From Rhizobium herbae (GTDB lineage: Bacteria > Pseudomonadota > Alphaproteobacteria > Rhizobiales > Rhizobiaceae): a stretch of 64,000 nucleotides of DNA. The first letter of the stretch is position 1; each line of letters starts with the position of its first letter. Below, one piece after another: positions 33,898-45,088 of the stretch. Location: the NCBI RefSeq assembly GCF_019511375.1, contig NZ_JAEUAO010000001.1, positions 310,001-374,000 of the forward strand, written 5' to 3'. The position numbers and the translations under genes are program-made. The notes beneath the pieces are model-generated. The model ran no database searches, had not been told where the DNA came from, and saw only the letters and a list, made by a program, of their open reading frames with translations.

Positions 33898-34245
33898 GAG
33901 CCCCATCGATCGCATTGCAGTGACGCAGCCCCGTCCCTGCCTGACGATGGTGGACGACGGTCGGCCGGTGCCGCCCCATCGCGATTCGTCGGGCAGAATC
34001 GGGTCGCGATTGTTATGCCGCTATTCGCGCCGGTTTCCAACGCCGCAAGACAGCCCTGCCAACACGATTTGCCGCCCGGTCACCGCATCGTGATGCGCCG
34101 TGACGGGACGGAGGATGCCTGCTGCGACGCATTGGTAAAATTCGTCTCAAATGCGAGCACCCGATTTCACGTAAATGAAATGGCGCCTGGATTAATGCGA
34201 ATGGATTGCACACCTGAAGGAGCCCCCGTCACCGGGCAGATCGTC
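33898..34245. other. divergent intergenic region, 348 bases
   Basis: It lies between the minus-strand YkuD gene and the plus-strand hypothetical gene. No gene is supported. Both promoters should lie here. The plus-strand end contains GAAGGAG (about 34215), too far from the chosen ATG to be its ribosome site, which leaves the downstream start uncertain. Confidence 0.5.
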
Positions 34246-34560
34246 ATGAGCCAGGTCATTACCATGTCAGCCACCACGGCGGCTTACGCGGCGCAGGCCG
34301 TCAAGCCGTCCGCGCGGATGAGCGGCGATGGCCCGGCCGAGGAAGCGATCACCTTGCTGTCGGCACGGCCGAAGGACGATGTGGCCAAGACGCATGCCTC
34401 GGTCGCGGCTCTGCGCAGCCCGACATCGCTGTCGCTGATGCTGATGAGTTCCAACGGCCGCCAGCCGCAAGGCACGCGTGGCGACGTGGTTCGCCGCTAC
34501 ATGGAGTTCGGTCCAGACGAACCGGAAGCCGACGAGAACGCCGAGGCCCGCGAAGGATAG
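34246..34560 (+). CDS. hypothetical small protein
   Basis: A frame of 104 residues: MSQVITMSATTAAYAAQAVK, then a polar Ala-rich middle with LSARPKDDVAKTHASVAALR, and an acidic C-terminus FGPDEPEADENAEAREG. Codon use is typical of the surrounding genes, and it stands opposite no other gene. The start is uncertain: ATGs at 34198, 34246 and 34264 are possible, and none has a good ribosome site. No family is recognised. It ends before a GC-rich hairpin shared with the convergent copper gene. Confidence 0.45.
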   Translation: MSQVITMSATTAAYAAQAVKPSARMSGDGPAEEAITLLSARPKDDVAKTHASVAALRSPTSLSLMLMSSNGRQPQGTRGDVVRRYMEFGPDEPEADENAEAREG

Positions 34561-34583
34561 ACTGTCCCTTGCAGGAGGAAGAC

Positions 34584-34607
34584 GGCGGCGCAGTGTTCCG
34601 CGCCGCC
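34584..34607. terminator. GC-rich hairpin between convergent genes
   Basis: GGCGGCGC (34584-34591) and GCGCCGCC (34600-34607) form a perfect 8-bp stem with an 8-base loop. There is no T tract, so termination is likely but unproven. It lies between the hypothetical gene and the DUF1775-PCuAC gene. Confidence 0.5.
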
Positions 34608-34623
34608 CCGTGACGGGAAATAC

Positions 34624-35604
34624 TCAGTTGTGCTTGTGGGTGCCGCCAGCGGCATCGCCGACGGCAAGCATGTAATCGACCTTGCCGGCCTTTTCGAAGG
34701 TCAGGGTCACCGGCACGCTATCGCCCTCGGCAAAGGGCTTTTTCACATCCATGAACATCAGATGCAGGCCGCCGCTCGTCAGCGCGACGGTTGCGCCGGC
34801 CGGAATGGCGATCCCCTGCTCCAGCTTGCGCATCTTCATCACGTCGTTCTGCATCGTCATCTCGTGCAGTTCGACGCGGCCCGCCGCCGGGCTCTCGACG
34901 GAGATCAGGGTATCGTCCTCGCTGCCGTCGTTCTTCACCGTAAAGCCGCCGCCGCCGACCTTGGCGCCTGGCAGCATCGCCTTGAGGGCGCCGCCGGAAA
35001 TCTCGAGCGATCCGGCCTTGACCGTCGTCGTGTTGCCCCTCCCCGCCATTGCCGCCATGTCGTGGCCGTGATGCCCTGCGGCCGTGGCCGGTGTCACGGT
35101 GACCGTCGGCGCCGGATGTTTCAGCGAATGGGCGTCCTGGCCGACAGCGGGAATCTCGTCCCAGACCAACTTGTCGGTTGCGCCGCAAAGCTGCGTTACC
35201 GGGAAGGCGATCTCAGTCTGCTTGTCGAAGCCGGAGATCGTCCCCTTGATGACGAAGGTGTCGTAATAGTCGTCCGACAGATTGCCGTTCTTCCAGCGGA
35301 TTTCGAGCGGCCCGGACGTCACCGTCGTGCCGTGATTGTCATAGCTCTTCTGGTAGTCTCCCCTGATGATCTCGATTTCCCAGCCGGCCTTCGGCTGCGG
35401 CTTGGCGAAGACGAAGCCTTCCGGCAGTTTCACCTGGACTTCGGTCGTCGCCTTTCCGTCGCAACCGTGCGGTATCTGCAGCACGGCCTTGAAGCCGCTT
35501 TCCGAGGCAGCTTCGTCGTTTTCGAAAGACGCATGCGCATGGGCAGCTGCGGCCCCGGCCAGCGAAAGGATGAATGCAAGAAGGGCTGTTCTGGTCTGTG
35601 TCAT
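34624..35604 (-). CDS. periplasmic copper protein: DUF1775 (YcnI-like) fused to PCu(A)C
   Basis: A 326-residue exported protein joining two copper domains. The signal peptide ends about residue 23 (AAHA before HASFEND), leaving a mature N-terminal His24, the copper ligand of YcnI-type DUF1775 domains (about 24-165). A linker with HHGHDMAAM (178-186) follows. The PCu(A)C domain (about 195-320) has the Cu(I) motif H247-x-M249 ... H281-x-M283 (ELHEMT, GLHLMFM). PCu(A)C proteins deliver Cu(I) to cytochrome oxidase. The gene follows a DUF2946 gene by about 100 bases on the same strand, a common pairing. GGAG precedes the ATG. Confidence 0.92.
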   Translation of the reverse strand: MTQTRTALLAFILSLAGAAAAHAHASFENDEAASESGFKAVLQIPHGCDGKATTEVQVKLPEGFVFAKPQPKAGWEIEIIRGDYQKSYDNHGTTVTSGPLEIRWKNGNLSDDYYDTFVIKGTISGFDKQTEIAFPVTQLCGATDKLVWDEIPAVGQDAHSLKHPAPTVTVTPATAAGHHGHDMAAMAGRGNTTTVKAGSLEISGGALKAMLPGAKVGGGGFTVKNDGSEDDTLISVESPAAGRVELHEMTMQNDVMKMRKLEQGIAIPAGATVALTSGGLHLMFMDVKKPFAEGDSVPVTLTFEKAGKVDYMLAVGDAAGGTHKHN

Positions 35605-35708
35605 TGATCTGGTCTCCGCACCGGAATTGCTACAGCGGCAATCCGGTCAACGCCGCATCAAGCGGCTGAAGTGACTAAAAACATGGAAGGATCGCTGAAG
35701 CGATGAGG

Positions 35709-36107
35709 TCAGATCGACACCGGAGGTGCCCGCGACTGCGGCAGGGTGCGCGGATACTCGACGAAAATGGCCGGAAAATCCGCCCTGCCTTCGGCAGGCG
35801 CGGCCACCCGGAGGATGAGATAGGCATCGCTCGGCGGCGTCGGCAAGGCAATCGAAGCGGCGAGCCGGCAATAGTCGCAGAGCGGTACAACGCCTTCGTG
35901 CGAGGCATTGCGCGGGCCATTGTGATCGACACCCTCCGATCCGAAGCAGATGTCGGCAATCGTGCCATCCGGCAGGACGTAGTTCGCCGCCATCTCCGGG
36001 GCAAGCTGTCGGGCGAACGCCGGCTGATGCGCAAAGGACAGGAACAGGAGGGCAAGTGCTAAAAGCACGCGCACCATCATCTGCCACTGTCGTCCGGCTC
36101 CGGCCAT
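35709..36107 (-). CDS. DUF2946-family exported protein
   Basis: A 132-residue protein with an N-terminal hydrophobic segment (VRVLLALALLFLSFA, about 12-26) that is a signal peptide or anchor. The remainder carries ADICFGSEG (C54), His62, His70 and the DUF2946 signature CDYC (C77, C80), suggesting metal binding. Family members usually sit next to copper import or chaperone genes, as here before the DUF1775-PCuAC gene, and a role in copper handling is inferred. A Met at residue 10 or 11 is an alternative start that fits the signal peptide. Confidence 0.75.
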   Translation of the reverse strand: MAGAGRQWQMMVRVLLALALLFLSFAHQPAFARQLAPEMAANYVLPDGTIADICFGSEGVDHNGPRNASHEGVVPLCDYCRLAASIALPTPPSDAYLILRVAAPAEGRADFPAIFVEYPRTLPQSRAPPVSI

Positions 36108-36234
36108 CGATTGTCCTCGTCTTGGCCGCCTGCGTTATCGTTTCGGTACGAAAAAAGCAAAGGCTACTTTGACGCACCGAGGAGGTATGTTGAAACAGTT
36201 GCGGCAAAAATCTGTTCGAGCGCGACATTTTGCG

Positions 36235-36263
36235 CTTGCCAAGCAATTGGGATCGCCGTTATC
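36235..36263 (+). promoter_or_regulatory. predicted promoter of the gcv operon
   Basis: CTTGCC (36235-36240), a 17-base spacer and GTTATC (36258-36263) precede the glycine riboswitch by about 12 bases, which would start transcription just before the first aptamer. The prediction rests on spacing and position. Confidence 0.4.
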
Positions 36264-36274
36264 TGAACCCGATC

Positions 36275-36428
36275 TTGTTGGGAGAATCCGGTTGATACCG
36301 GTGCCGAAGGAGCAACCGCCCCGGAAACTCTCAGGCCAAAGGACCAGCAAGGTGCCAAAAGGACTCTGGAGAGAAGCGTTTTCGCTCGCCGAAGGGATAA
36401 CAATCTCAGGCAAAGGGACAGAGGGGGC
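36275..36428 (+). promoter_or_regulatory. tandem glycine riboswitch (two aptamers)
   Basis: The leader contains two glycine aptamers in series. The first runs from GGGAGAATCCGG with conserved CTCAGGCCAAAGGACC at 36330-36345; the second has CTCTGGAGAGAAGC and CTCAGGCAAAGGGAC at 36405-36419. These are the hallmark CTCAGG-CAAA-GGAC cores. The leader ends about 70 bases before gcvT, so glycine binding should turn on the cleavage-system operon, as known for this class. Confidence 0.95.
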
Positions 36429-36497
36429 TCGAGGATACGCCGCAGTCAATGCGCGTGGAGATGAGCCGGCGCGTTGCGCCAGACCTGGAGGCCGGAT

Positions 36498-37637
36498 TTG
36501 GACGATCATTCTCCCCTGAAACGGACACCGTTGCATGCGCTGCACGTGTCACTTGGCGCCCGCATGGTGCCCTTTGCCGGCTATGACATGCCGGTGCAAT
36601 ATGCGGCCGGCGTGTTGAAGGAGCATCTCCACACCCGCGCCGCTGCCGGCCTGTTCGACGTTTCGCACATGGGCCAGATCATCCTGCGGCCGAAATCCGG
36701 AAAGATCGAGGACGCAGCCCTTGCGCTTGAAAAGCTCGTGCCGGTCGACGTGCTCGGCCTTGGTGAAAACCGCCAGCGCTACGGGCTGTTCACCAACGAC
36801 CAGGGCGGCATTCTCGACGACCTGATGATCGCCAATCGCGGCGACCATCTTTTTCTCGTCGTCAACGCCGCCTGCAAGGATGTTGATTTCGCGCACCTGC
36901 AGGACCATCTCGGCGCGACCTGCGATCTCGCCTTGCTCGATGACCGCGCGCTGATCGCGCTGCAGGGGCCGCGCGCCGAATGTGTTCTTGCCGAACTGTG
37001 GGCGGATATCGCCACCATGCGCTTCATGGACGTGGCCGAGGCCGACCTGCATGATGTGCCCTGCATCATTTCCCGCTCCGGCTATACGGGCGAGGATGGG
37101 TTTGAAATTTCCATCCCGGCCGCCTCCGCCGAAGACGTCACGCGCCGCATCCTCGAGCATCCGGATGTCCTGCCGATCGGCCTTGGAGCCCGCGATTCGC
37201 TCCGGCTGGAAGCCGGGCTCTGTCTCTATGGAAACGATATCGACACCGGCACGACCCCGGTCGAGGCCGCGCTTGAATGGGCGCTGCAAAAGGCCCGCCG
37301 GGCCAGTGGCGCGCGCGAAGGCGGATTTCCCGGCGCGCCGATCATCCTTGGCCAGTTTGCCGAAGGCGCCGGTCGCCGGCGCGTTGGCCTGAAGCCGGAC
37401 GGCAAGGCCCCCGTGCGCGGCGGCGCGATGCTCTATGCCGATGCGCAGGGTCACACGCAAGCCGGCGTCGTCACGTCGGGCGGCTTCGGCCCGAGTGTCG
37501 ATCATCCGGTTGCCATGGGCTACGTCGCGGCTCCCCATATAGCAAACGGCACCCAACTTTTCGCTGAGGTGCGCGGCAGATACCTGCCCGTCACCGTCTC
37601 ATCCCTTCCCTTCATCACCCCGACTTACAAACGTTGA
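36498..37637 (+). CDS. gcvT: glycine cleavage system T protein (aminomethyltransferase)
   Basis: GcvT transfers the methylene group from aminomethyl-lipoyl GcvH to tetrahydrofolate and releases ammonia. The protein has 379 residues, with [23 protein letters not shown] at the start, DVSHMGQ, the folate-site Asp in the GLFTND segment, and [10 protein letters not shown]. The TTG at 36498 is chosen because GGAGG stands nine bases before it and the encoded start matches other rhizobial GcvT; the frame is open for eight codons upstream. It is first of gcvT-gcvH-gcvP, under the glycine riboswitch. Confidence 0.95.
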   Translation: MDDHSPLKRTPLHALHVSLGARMVPFAGYDMPVQYAAGVLKEHLHTRAAAGLFDVSHMGQIILRPKSGKIEDAALALEKLVPVDVLGLGENRQRYGLFTNDQGGILDDLMIANRGDHLFLVVNAACKDVDFAHLQDHLGATCDLALLDDRALIALQGPRAECVLAELWADIATMRFMDVAEADLHDVPCIISRSGYTGEDGFEISIPAASAEDVTRRILEHPDVLPIGLGARDSLRLEAGLCLYGNDIDTGTTPVEAALEWALQKARRASGAREGGFPGAPIILGQFAEGAGRRRVGLKPDGKAPVRGGAMLYADAQGHTQAGVVTSGGFGPSVDHPVAMGYVAAPHIANGTQLFAEVRGRYLPVTVSSLPFITPTYKR

Positions 37638-37653
37638 TCCGGAGCAAAACCCG

Positions 37654-38015
37654 ATGCTGAAATTTACCGACGAACACGAATGGCTGAAAATCGAGGGTGA
37701 CGTGGCGACCGTCGGCATCACCGCGCATGCAGCCGAACAGCTTGGCGATCTCGTTTTCGTCGAACTGCCGGAAACCGGAACGAGCCTCGACAAGGGCGCA
37801 ACGGCGGCCACGGTCGAATCCGTCAAGGCCGCTTCCGACGTCTATTGCCCGCTCGACGGCGAAATTATCGAAAGCAACCAGGCGATCGTCGATGACCCGT
37901 CTCTGGTCAACAGCGATCCGCAGGGCGCCGGCTGGTTCTTCAAACTGAAGCTCGCCGATCCGTCTGCCGCCAATGCGCTGCTCGACGAGGCCGCCTACAA
38001 GGAGCTGATCGCCTG

Positions 38016-38016
<1 letters not shown>
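37654..38016 (+). CDS. gcvH: glycine cleavage system H protein
   Basis: Lipoyl carrier protein of 120 residues that shuttles the aminomethyl intermediate between GcvP, GcvT and lipoamide dehydrogenase. It starts [13 protein letters not shown] and has the lipoyl-lysine motif [10 protein letters not shown] with Lys58. A GGAG site precedes the ATG, 16 bases after gcvT. The last base of its stop is the first base of gcvP, so the operon is tightly coupled. Confidence 0.97.
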
Positions 38017-40880
<2,864 letters not shown>

Positions 40881-40893
40881 CGCTTGAAACCAG

Positions 40894-40914
40894 GGGGCGC
40901 TTCATGCGCCCCTT
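40894..40914 (+). terminator. terminator after gcvP
   Basis: A 7-bp GC stem (40894-40900 with 40906-40912) with a TTCAT loop lies 14 bases after the gcvP stop and is followed by TT. The T tract is short, so efficiency is uncertain. Confidence 0.55.
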
Positions 40915-40961
40915 CCCATGCTGCGGTCGTTGCGTGAATCCTGCCGGCTGCCTCGGAACCG

Positions 40962-42827
40962 TTAAACCGCGTCCGGCAAGGTCAGGACAAAGCGCGCGCC
41001 CTGGCTAAAGGACGTGTCGAGCTCGATCGAGCCGTTATGGCTGTCGGCGATCCGTTTGGCCAATGCCAGCCCGATTCCTGTGCCCGGATAGACCGATTCG
41101 TCCCGGTGAAGGCGTTGCAACACATCGAAGATCTTCTTCGAAAACCGTGGATCGATACCGATGCCGTTGTCCTGGAAATAGATCCGGACACAATCGTCAA
41201 TCGTTTCGCTATAGATGCTGATGACCGGCTTGACCCCCTCGCGGCGATACTTGACCGCATTGCCGATCAGGTTCTGGCAGAGCCGCTTCAGCAGTTCTGG
41301 ATCGCCCTTGACCTGCGGCAAGACATCGAACTCGAACCTTGCGTCTGCCTCCCGAATGAACGTGTCCAGATTGAGGATGGCGTCGGAAACAACGTCCGAC
41401 ATGGAAACCGTCTGCCAATGGGTGATCTGGTCGGCGATCTGGGCGTAATCGAGGAGGCTGTCGATCAGTCGATCCATGCGCCGGGCGCTCTGGCGCAGAT
41501 AGTCGGCATAGACCGGCAGATCTGCGAAATTGCCGCTCGCGACATCTTCGCTGATCATCTCCGAAAACATCGATATGTGGCGCATCGGCGCCTTCAGGTC
41601 GTGAGAAACCGTGCCGGTGAACTGGCTGAGCGCTTCGTTCTTGCGCTTCAGCTCGGCACTTTGCTGGGCAATCCGCACCTGCTGTCGCTTCAACTCGGTG
41701 ATGTCGCGCCCGGCAGTGATGTATTCGACAAGGTTGTCACCGTCGAACACCGCCATGTTGGACCAGAAGATCCAGAAGTCACTGCCATCGGCCAAAGACC
41801 GGCGCTGTTCGCGCGCGAAGATCGGATCCTCCGGCGAGAGGTTCCTGAGAAGGCGGACCATGCGTTCACGGTCCCGTTCCGGAACAAGGTCCAGAAAGGG
41901 CTTTCCGGCAAGCGCGCTCGCCGGCTTGCCGATGAACTCGGCATAGGTCTCGTTGACGAAGGTGCACGTCAGGTCCGGAGAAATCCGACAAATGAAATCC
42001 GGCAGGTTCTGGACGAGCGTGTAATATTCCAGCCTCTGCCGGTCGAGCGCCAGTTCCGCCTCCTTCAGGGCCGTGACATCGATGCGCAGGACGACGGTAT
42101 TGCCGTCACCGGCCTTGAGGTTCTCCGCCTGCATCCAGCGCCCGTCACCGAAGGGAAACAAATGCGGCTTGCCGCTCGGTTGGCGAAAATCCTGCAGTCG
42201 GCTTTCGATCCACGCCGAGGCCTCCGGCGAGCCGCTCGGCATGGACGGATAGTTGCCTGCGTCGTGGACGGCTACAAGGATTTCCTCGGCGGACATGCCC
42301 ATCTGGAGACCGTCACCGGCCTTTCCCAGTATGCGCCTATAGGCTTCATTGAAGGCGATCAGTTTTTCCTGGCTGTCGAAAATCGCAAAGCCTTCCGGTA
42401 TCGCTTGCAGGGCGGCGTCGAACATCTCGGCGGTCTTCCTTCGCGCCCTGTCGAGCTCGAGAAGATCCGAAATGTCCTGCACGACCCCGATGAAGCCCTG
42501 CGCCGTGCCATCCTCGCCGCGGATTGCGGTGACCCGCAGACGGGCGGAAAACACCGATCCGTCCTTTCGACGGTATTGGTAGACGTCATCGGAAACGTCC
42601 TCGCCGGCGCGTTCGCGCGTGTCCCGGCTGAGATAAGCGTCGTAGTCTTCGTCCGTGGCATAAAGTATCCGCGCCGGACGGTTGGCGATTTCATCCGCCG
42701 TATAACCGAACTGCTTGGTGATCGCGGGATTTGCGGAAAGGATGATCCAGTCGGAATCGATAACGACAACCGGATCGGGAAAGCTGCCGTAGAGGGCCTG
42801 GACGAAATGTTTCTGCGCAATCGGCAT
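40962..42827 (-). CDS. soluble PAS-domain sensor histidine kinase
   Basis: A 621-residue kinase without visible membrane spans. Three PAS domains occur in order: about 10-120 (DWIILSANPAITKQFGYTAD, ending GVVQDISDL), 135-260 (IPEGFAIFDS, VVLRIDVT) and 280-395 (LPDFICRISP, ending ITAGRDIT). A coiled segment then leads to the HisKA domain with VSHDLKAPMRH (His409) and an HATPase domain with N-box NLIGNAVKY, DNGIGID and GTGIGLALAK. No response regulator lies next to it, so it is an orphan or hybrid-free kinase. Signal is unknown; PAS cofactors cannot be judged. An in-frame TTG 12 bases upstream is possible. Confidence 0.9.
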   Translation of the reverse strand: MPIAQKHFVQALYGSFPDPVVVIDSDWIILSANPAITKQFGYTADEIANRPARILYATDEDYDAYLSRDTRERAGEDVSDDVYQYRRKDGSVFSARLRVTAIRGEDGTAQGFIGVVQDISDLLELDRARRKTAEMFDAALQAIPEGFAIFDSQEKLIAFNEAYRRILGKAGDGLQMGMSAEEILVAVHDAGNYPSMPSGSPEASAWIESRLQDFRQPSGKPHLFPFGDGRWMQAENLKAGDGNTVVLRIDVTALKEAELALDRQRLEYYTLVQNLPDFICRISPDLTCTFVNETYAEFIGKPASALAGKPFLDLVPERDRERMVRLLRNLSPEDPIFAREQRRSLADGSDFWIFWSNMAVFDGDNLVEYITAGRDITELKRQQVRIAQQSAELKRKNEALSQFTGTVSHDLKAPMRHISMFSEMISEDVASGNFADLPVYADYLRQSARRMDRLIDSLLDYAQIADQITHWQTVSMSDVVSDAILNLDTFIREADARFEFDVLPQVKGDPELLKRLCQNLIGNAVKYRREGVKPVISIYSETIDDCVRIYFQDNGIGIDPRFSKKIFDVLQRLHRDESVYPGTGIGLALAKRIADSHNGSIELDTSFSQGARFVLTLPDAV

Positions 42828-42880
42828 CGCGTTACTCAATTCCAGGCCCGGCCGCGTTTGTCAGATGTGCATAAAAACAG

Positions 42881-42907
42881 AAAAAGAGACTGGCGGAAAC
42901 CAGTCTC
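42881..42907 (-). terminator. terminator of the suf operon
   Basis: GAGACTGG (42886-42893) and CCAGTCTC (42900-42907) form a perfect 8-bp stem with a 6-base loop, followed on the minus strand by five T residues and a further T-rich tail. It lies 43 bases after the sufA stop. Confidence 0.85.
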
Positions 42908-42949
42908 CCTTGGAATTCTCGTGCAAATGTCTGCCCTTGCGCCGAAAGC

Positions 42950-43342
42950 CTAGCCGGCTCGCACGACCGCATCGCCCTTGGCCGCGAGCGCCGCGAGGTC
43001 CGCCGGCTTCAGTTCGACCGACTCGCCGCAGCCGCAGGCGGAGGTCTGGTTCGGATTGTTGAAGGTGAAGCCCGAGCGCAGTGTCGTCACTTCGAAGTCC
43101 ATGCGGGTACCGAGCAGGTAAAGGACGGCTTCCGGCGCGACCCAGACCTTGGCGCCCTGATGCTCGACGAAATCGTCCTTGGGATTGGCTGTAGTCACCA
43201 GGTCGATGGCGTATTCCATGCCGGCGCAACCGCCCTTCTTGATCGACACGCGAATACCCTGCGCATCGCCGCCGGCATTCTCGACGATCGCCTTGACGCG
43301 ACTGGCGGCCGCATCGGTCAAACTCATCACTGCAAAGCCCAT
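42950..43342 (-). CDS. sufA: iron-sulfur cluster carrier SufA/IscA-type
   Basis: A-type Fe-S carrier of 130 residues that receives clusters from SufBCD and passes them to apoproteins. The three conserved cysteines are in KKGGCAGMEY and SACGCGE near the C-terminus. The C-terminal tail after GCGE (about 25 residues, Ala-rich) is longer than in E. coli SufA. The start at 43342 or at MSLTDAA five codons later cannot be decided. It is the last gene of the suf cluster and precedes the terminator. Confidence 0.9.
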   Translation of the reverse strand: MGFAVMSLTDAAASRVKAIVENAGGDAQGIRVSIKKGGCAGMEYAIDLVTTANPKDDFVEHQGAKVWVAPEAVLYLLGTRMDFEVTTLRSGFTFNNPNQTSACGCGESVELKPADLAALAAKGDAVVRAG

Positions 43343-43442
43343 CGGCCATTCTCCTTAGCGCAGTCAGGTTCAAGGCCTGATGCTTTCCCGAGTCCAGAAT
43401 GTAATGTGCGGCGGTTAAGGGATCAATACGCCTGCCGACTGA

Positions 43443-43823
43443 TCAGTACCAGCCGACGGCCACCTGCGCCTCTTCCGACATGCGGTCCGGCGTCCATGGC
43501 GGATCGAAGGTCATGGTCACCTCGACGCCGGACACGCCTTCGACAGCACCGACCGCATTCTCCACCCAGCCCGGCATCTCTCCGGCCACCGGGCAGCCGG
43601 GCGCGGTCAGCGTCATGGCGATCTTGACCATCCGGTCGTCTTCGATATCGATCTTGTAGATCAGCCCGAGCTCGAAGATGTCGGCCGGGATTTCCGGGTC
43701 ATAGACGGTCTTCAAGGCCGAGATGATATCGTCGCTGAGACGCGCCAGTTCGTCGGCCGGGATTGCGGAATGGACGATCCCTTCGCGGACATCGATCTTC
43801 TCTTCGGTCGTATCAAGGCTCAT
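43443..43823 (-). CDS. sufT: SufT/MIP18-family Fe-S assembly protein
   Basis: A 126-residue DUF59 protein. The domain (about 30-120) begins DIISALKTVYDPEIPADIFELGLIY and contains the conserved MTLTAPGCP with the active-site Cys, then MTFDPPW near the C-terminus. SufT assists maturation of Fe-S proteins, especially under high demand. It lies 11 bases after sufS and before sufA on the same strand. The start at MSLDTTEE is chosen for family length. Confidence 0.9.
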   Translation of the reverse strand: MSLDTTEEKIDVREGIVHSAIPADELARLSDDIISALKTVYDPEIPADIFELGLIYKIDIEDDRMVKIAMTLTAPGCPVAGEMPGWVENAVGAVEGVSGVEVTMTFDPPWTPDRMSEEAQVAVGWY

Positions 43824-43834
43824 CAGACTATTCC

Positions 43835-45076
43835 TTACGCAAAGAATTTGCGGGCATGACCCAGCGCATCGACGAGCGCATCCACTTCGGCTCGCGTATT
43901 GTAGAGACCGAAGGATGCACGGCATGTGGAGGTGACGCCAAAGCGTTTCAAGAGCGGCTGGGCGCAATGCGTTCCGGCCCTGACAGCGACCCCCGCCCGG
44001 TCGATCACCATCGACACGTCGTGGGAATGGATCCCTTCGAGCTCGAAGGAGAAGATACCACCCTTGCCGGGCGCCGTCCCGAAGATGCGCAACGAATTGA
44101 CGGATGAAAGGCGTTCAAGCGCGTAGGCCGCCAGATCGGCTTCGTGGGCGGCAATGGCCGCGCGGCCGAGCTTTTCCATGTAATCAAGCGCATAGCCGAG
44201 ACCGATCGCCTGGACGATCGGCGGCGTGCCCGCTTCGAAGCGGTGCGGCGGATCGTTGTATGTGACGGTGTCTTCGGTCACCTCGACGATCATTTCGCCG
44301 CCGCCCATGAAGGGTCGCATTTCCTTCAAGCGGTCCGCCTTGCCGTAAAGCACGCCGACTCCCGATGGACCGTAGAGCTTGTGTCCGGTCATCACGTACC
44401 AGTCGCAATCGATGTCCTGGACATCGACCGGCATGTGGACCGCGGCCTGGCTGCCGTCGATCAAAACCGGGATGCCGCGCTCATGAGCAATGCGGCAGAT
44501 CTCCTTGACCGGAACGACCGTTCCCAGCGCATTCGACATATGCGTGATAGCCACCAGTTTGGTGCGGTCGCTCAGGCACTTGACGAAATCATCGATATGA
44601 AACACGCCCTGGTCGTCTACCGGCGCCCAGACGAGCTTTGCGCCCTGCCGTTCGCGGATGAAATGCCATGGCACGATGTTGGAGTGATGCTCCATGATCG
44701 AGATGACGATCTCCTCGCCCTCGCCGATCTTCGGCATGCCGTAGCCATAGGCAACCGCATTGATCGCCTCCGTCGAGGACTTTGTGAAGATGATATTGTC
44801 GACGGACGGCGCGTTCAGGAAGCGACGCACCTTTTCGCGTGCGCCCTCATAGGCATCGGTCGCGGCATTCGACAGGAAATGCAGGCCGCGATGGACGTTG
44901 GCATATTCGTTGGCATAGGCATGGGCAACGGCGTCGATGACCACCTGCGGCTTCTGCGCCGAGGCGCCATTGTCGAGATAGACGAGCGGCTTGCCGTAGA
45001 CGGTCCGCGACAGGATGGGAAAATCCCGGCGGATCGCTTCGACGTCGTAGCCAGGCACCGGCACCGTATGTTCCAT
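43835..45076 (-). CDS. sufS: cysteine desulfurase SufS
   Basis: PLP enzyme of 413 residues that removes sulfur from cysteine as an enzyme persulfide for Fe-S assembly. PLP Lys233 is in MTGHKLYGP and the catalytic Cys371 in AVRAGTHCAQPL, the group II (SufS) arrangement with RAGHHC-like context. HHSNIVPW and the GSQAAVH pocket are also present. The ATG at 45076 is preferred to the upstream TTG because the bases before it (TTGGACAACGAC) mirror those before the sufB ATG. It follows sufD on the same strand. Confidence 0.95.
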   Translation of the reverse strand: MEHTVPVPGYDVEAIRRDFPILSRTVYGKPLVYLDNGASAQKPQVVIDAVAHAYANEYANVHRGLHFLSNAATDAYEGAREKVRRFLNAPSVDNIIFTKSSTEAINAVAYGYGMPKIGEGEEIVISIMEHHSNIVPWHFIRERQGAKLVWAPVDDQGVFHIDDFVKCLSDRTKLVAITHMSNALGTVVPVKEICRIAHERGIPVLIDGSQAAVHMPVDVQDIDCDWYVMTGHKLYGPSGVGVLYGKADRLKEMRPFMGGGEMIVEVTEDTVTYNDPPHRFEAGTPPIVQAIGLGYALDYMEKLGRAAIAAHEADLAAYALERLSSVNSLRIFGTAPGKGGIFSFELEGIHSHDVSMVIDRAGVAVRAGTHCAQPLLKRFGVTSTCRASFGLYNTRAEVDALVDALGHARKFFA

Positions 45077-45088
45077 GTCGTTGTCCAA

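Noticed and set aside
32764-34560. A 598-codon plus-strand frame
   Set aside because: Most of it is antisense to the two L,D-transpeptidase genes; only its last 104 codons look plausible and are called separately.
36169-36519. A 116-codon frame across the gcv leader
   Set aside because: It runs through both glycine aptamers, whose conserved bases explain the sequence.
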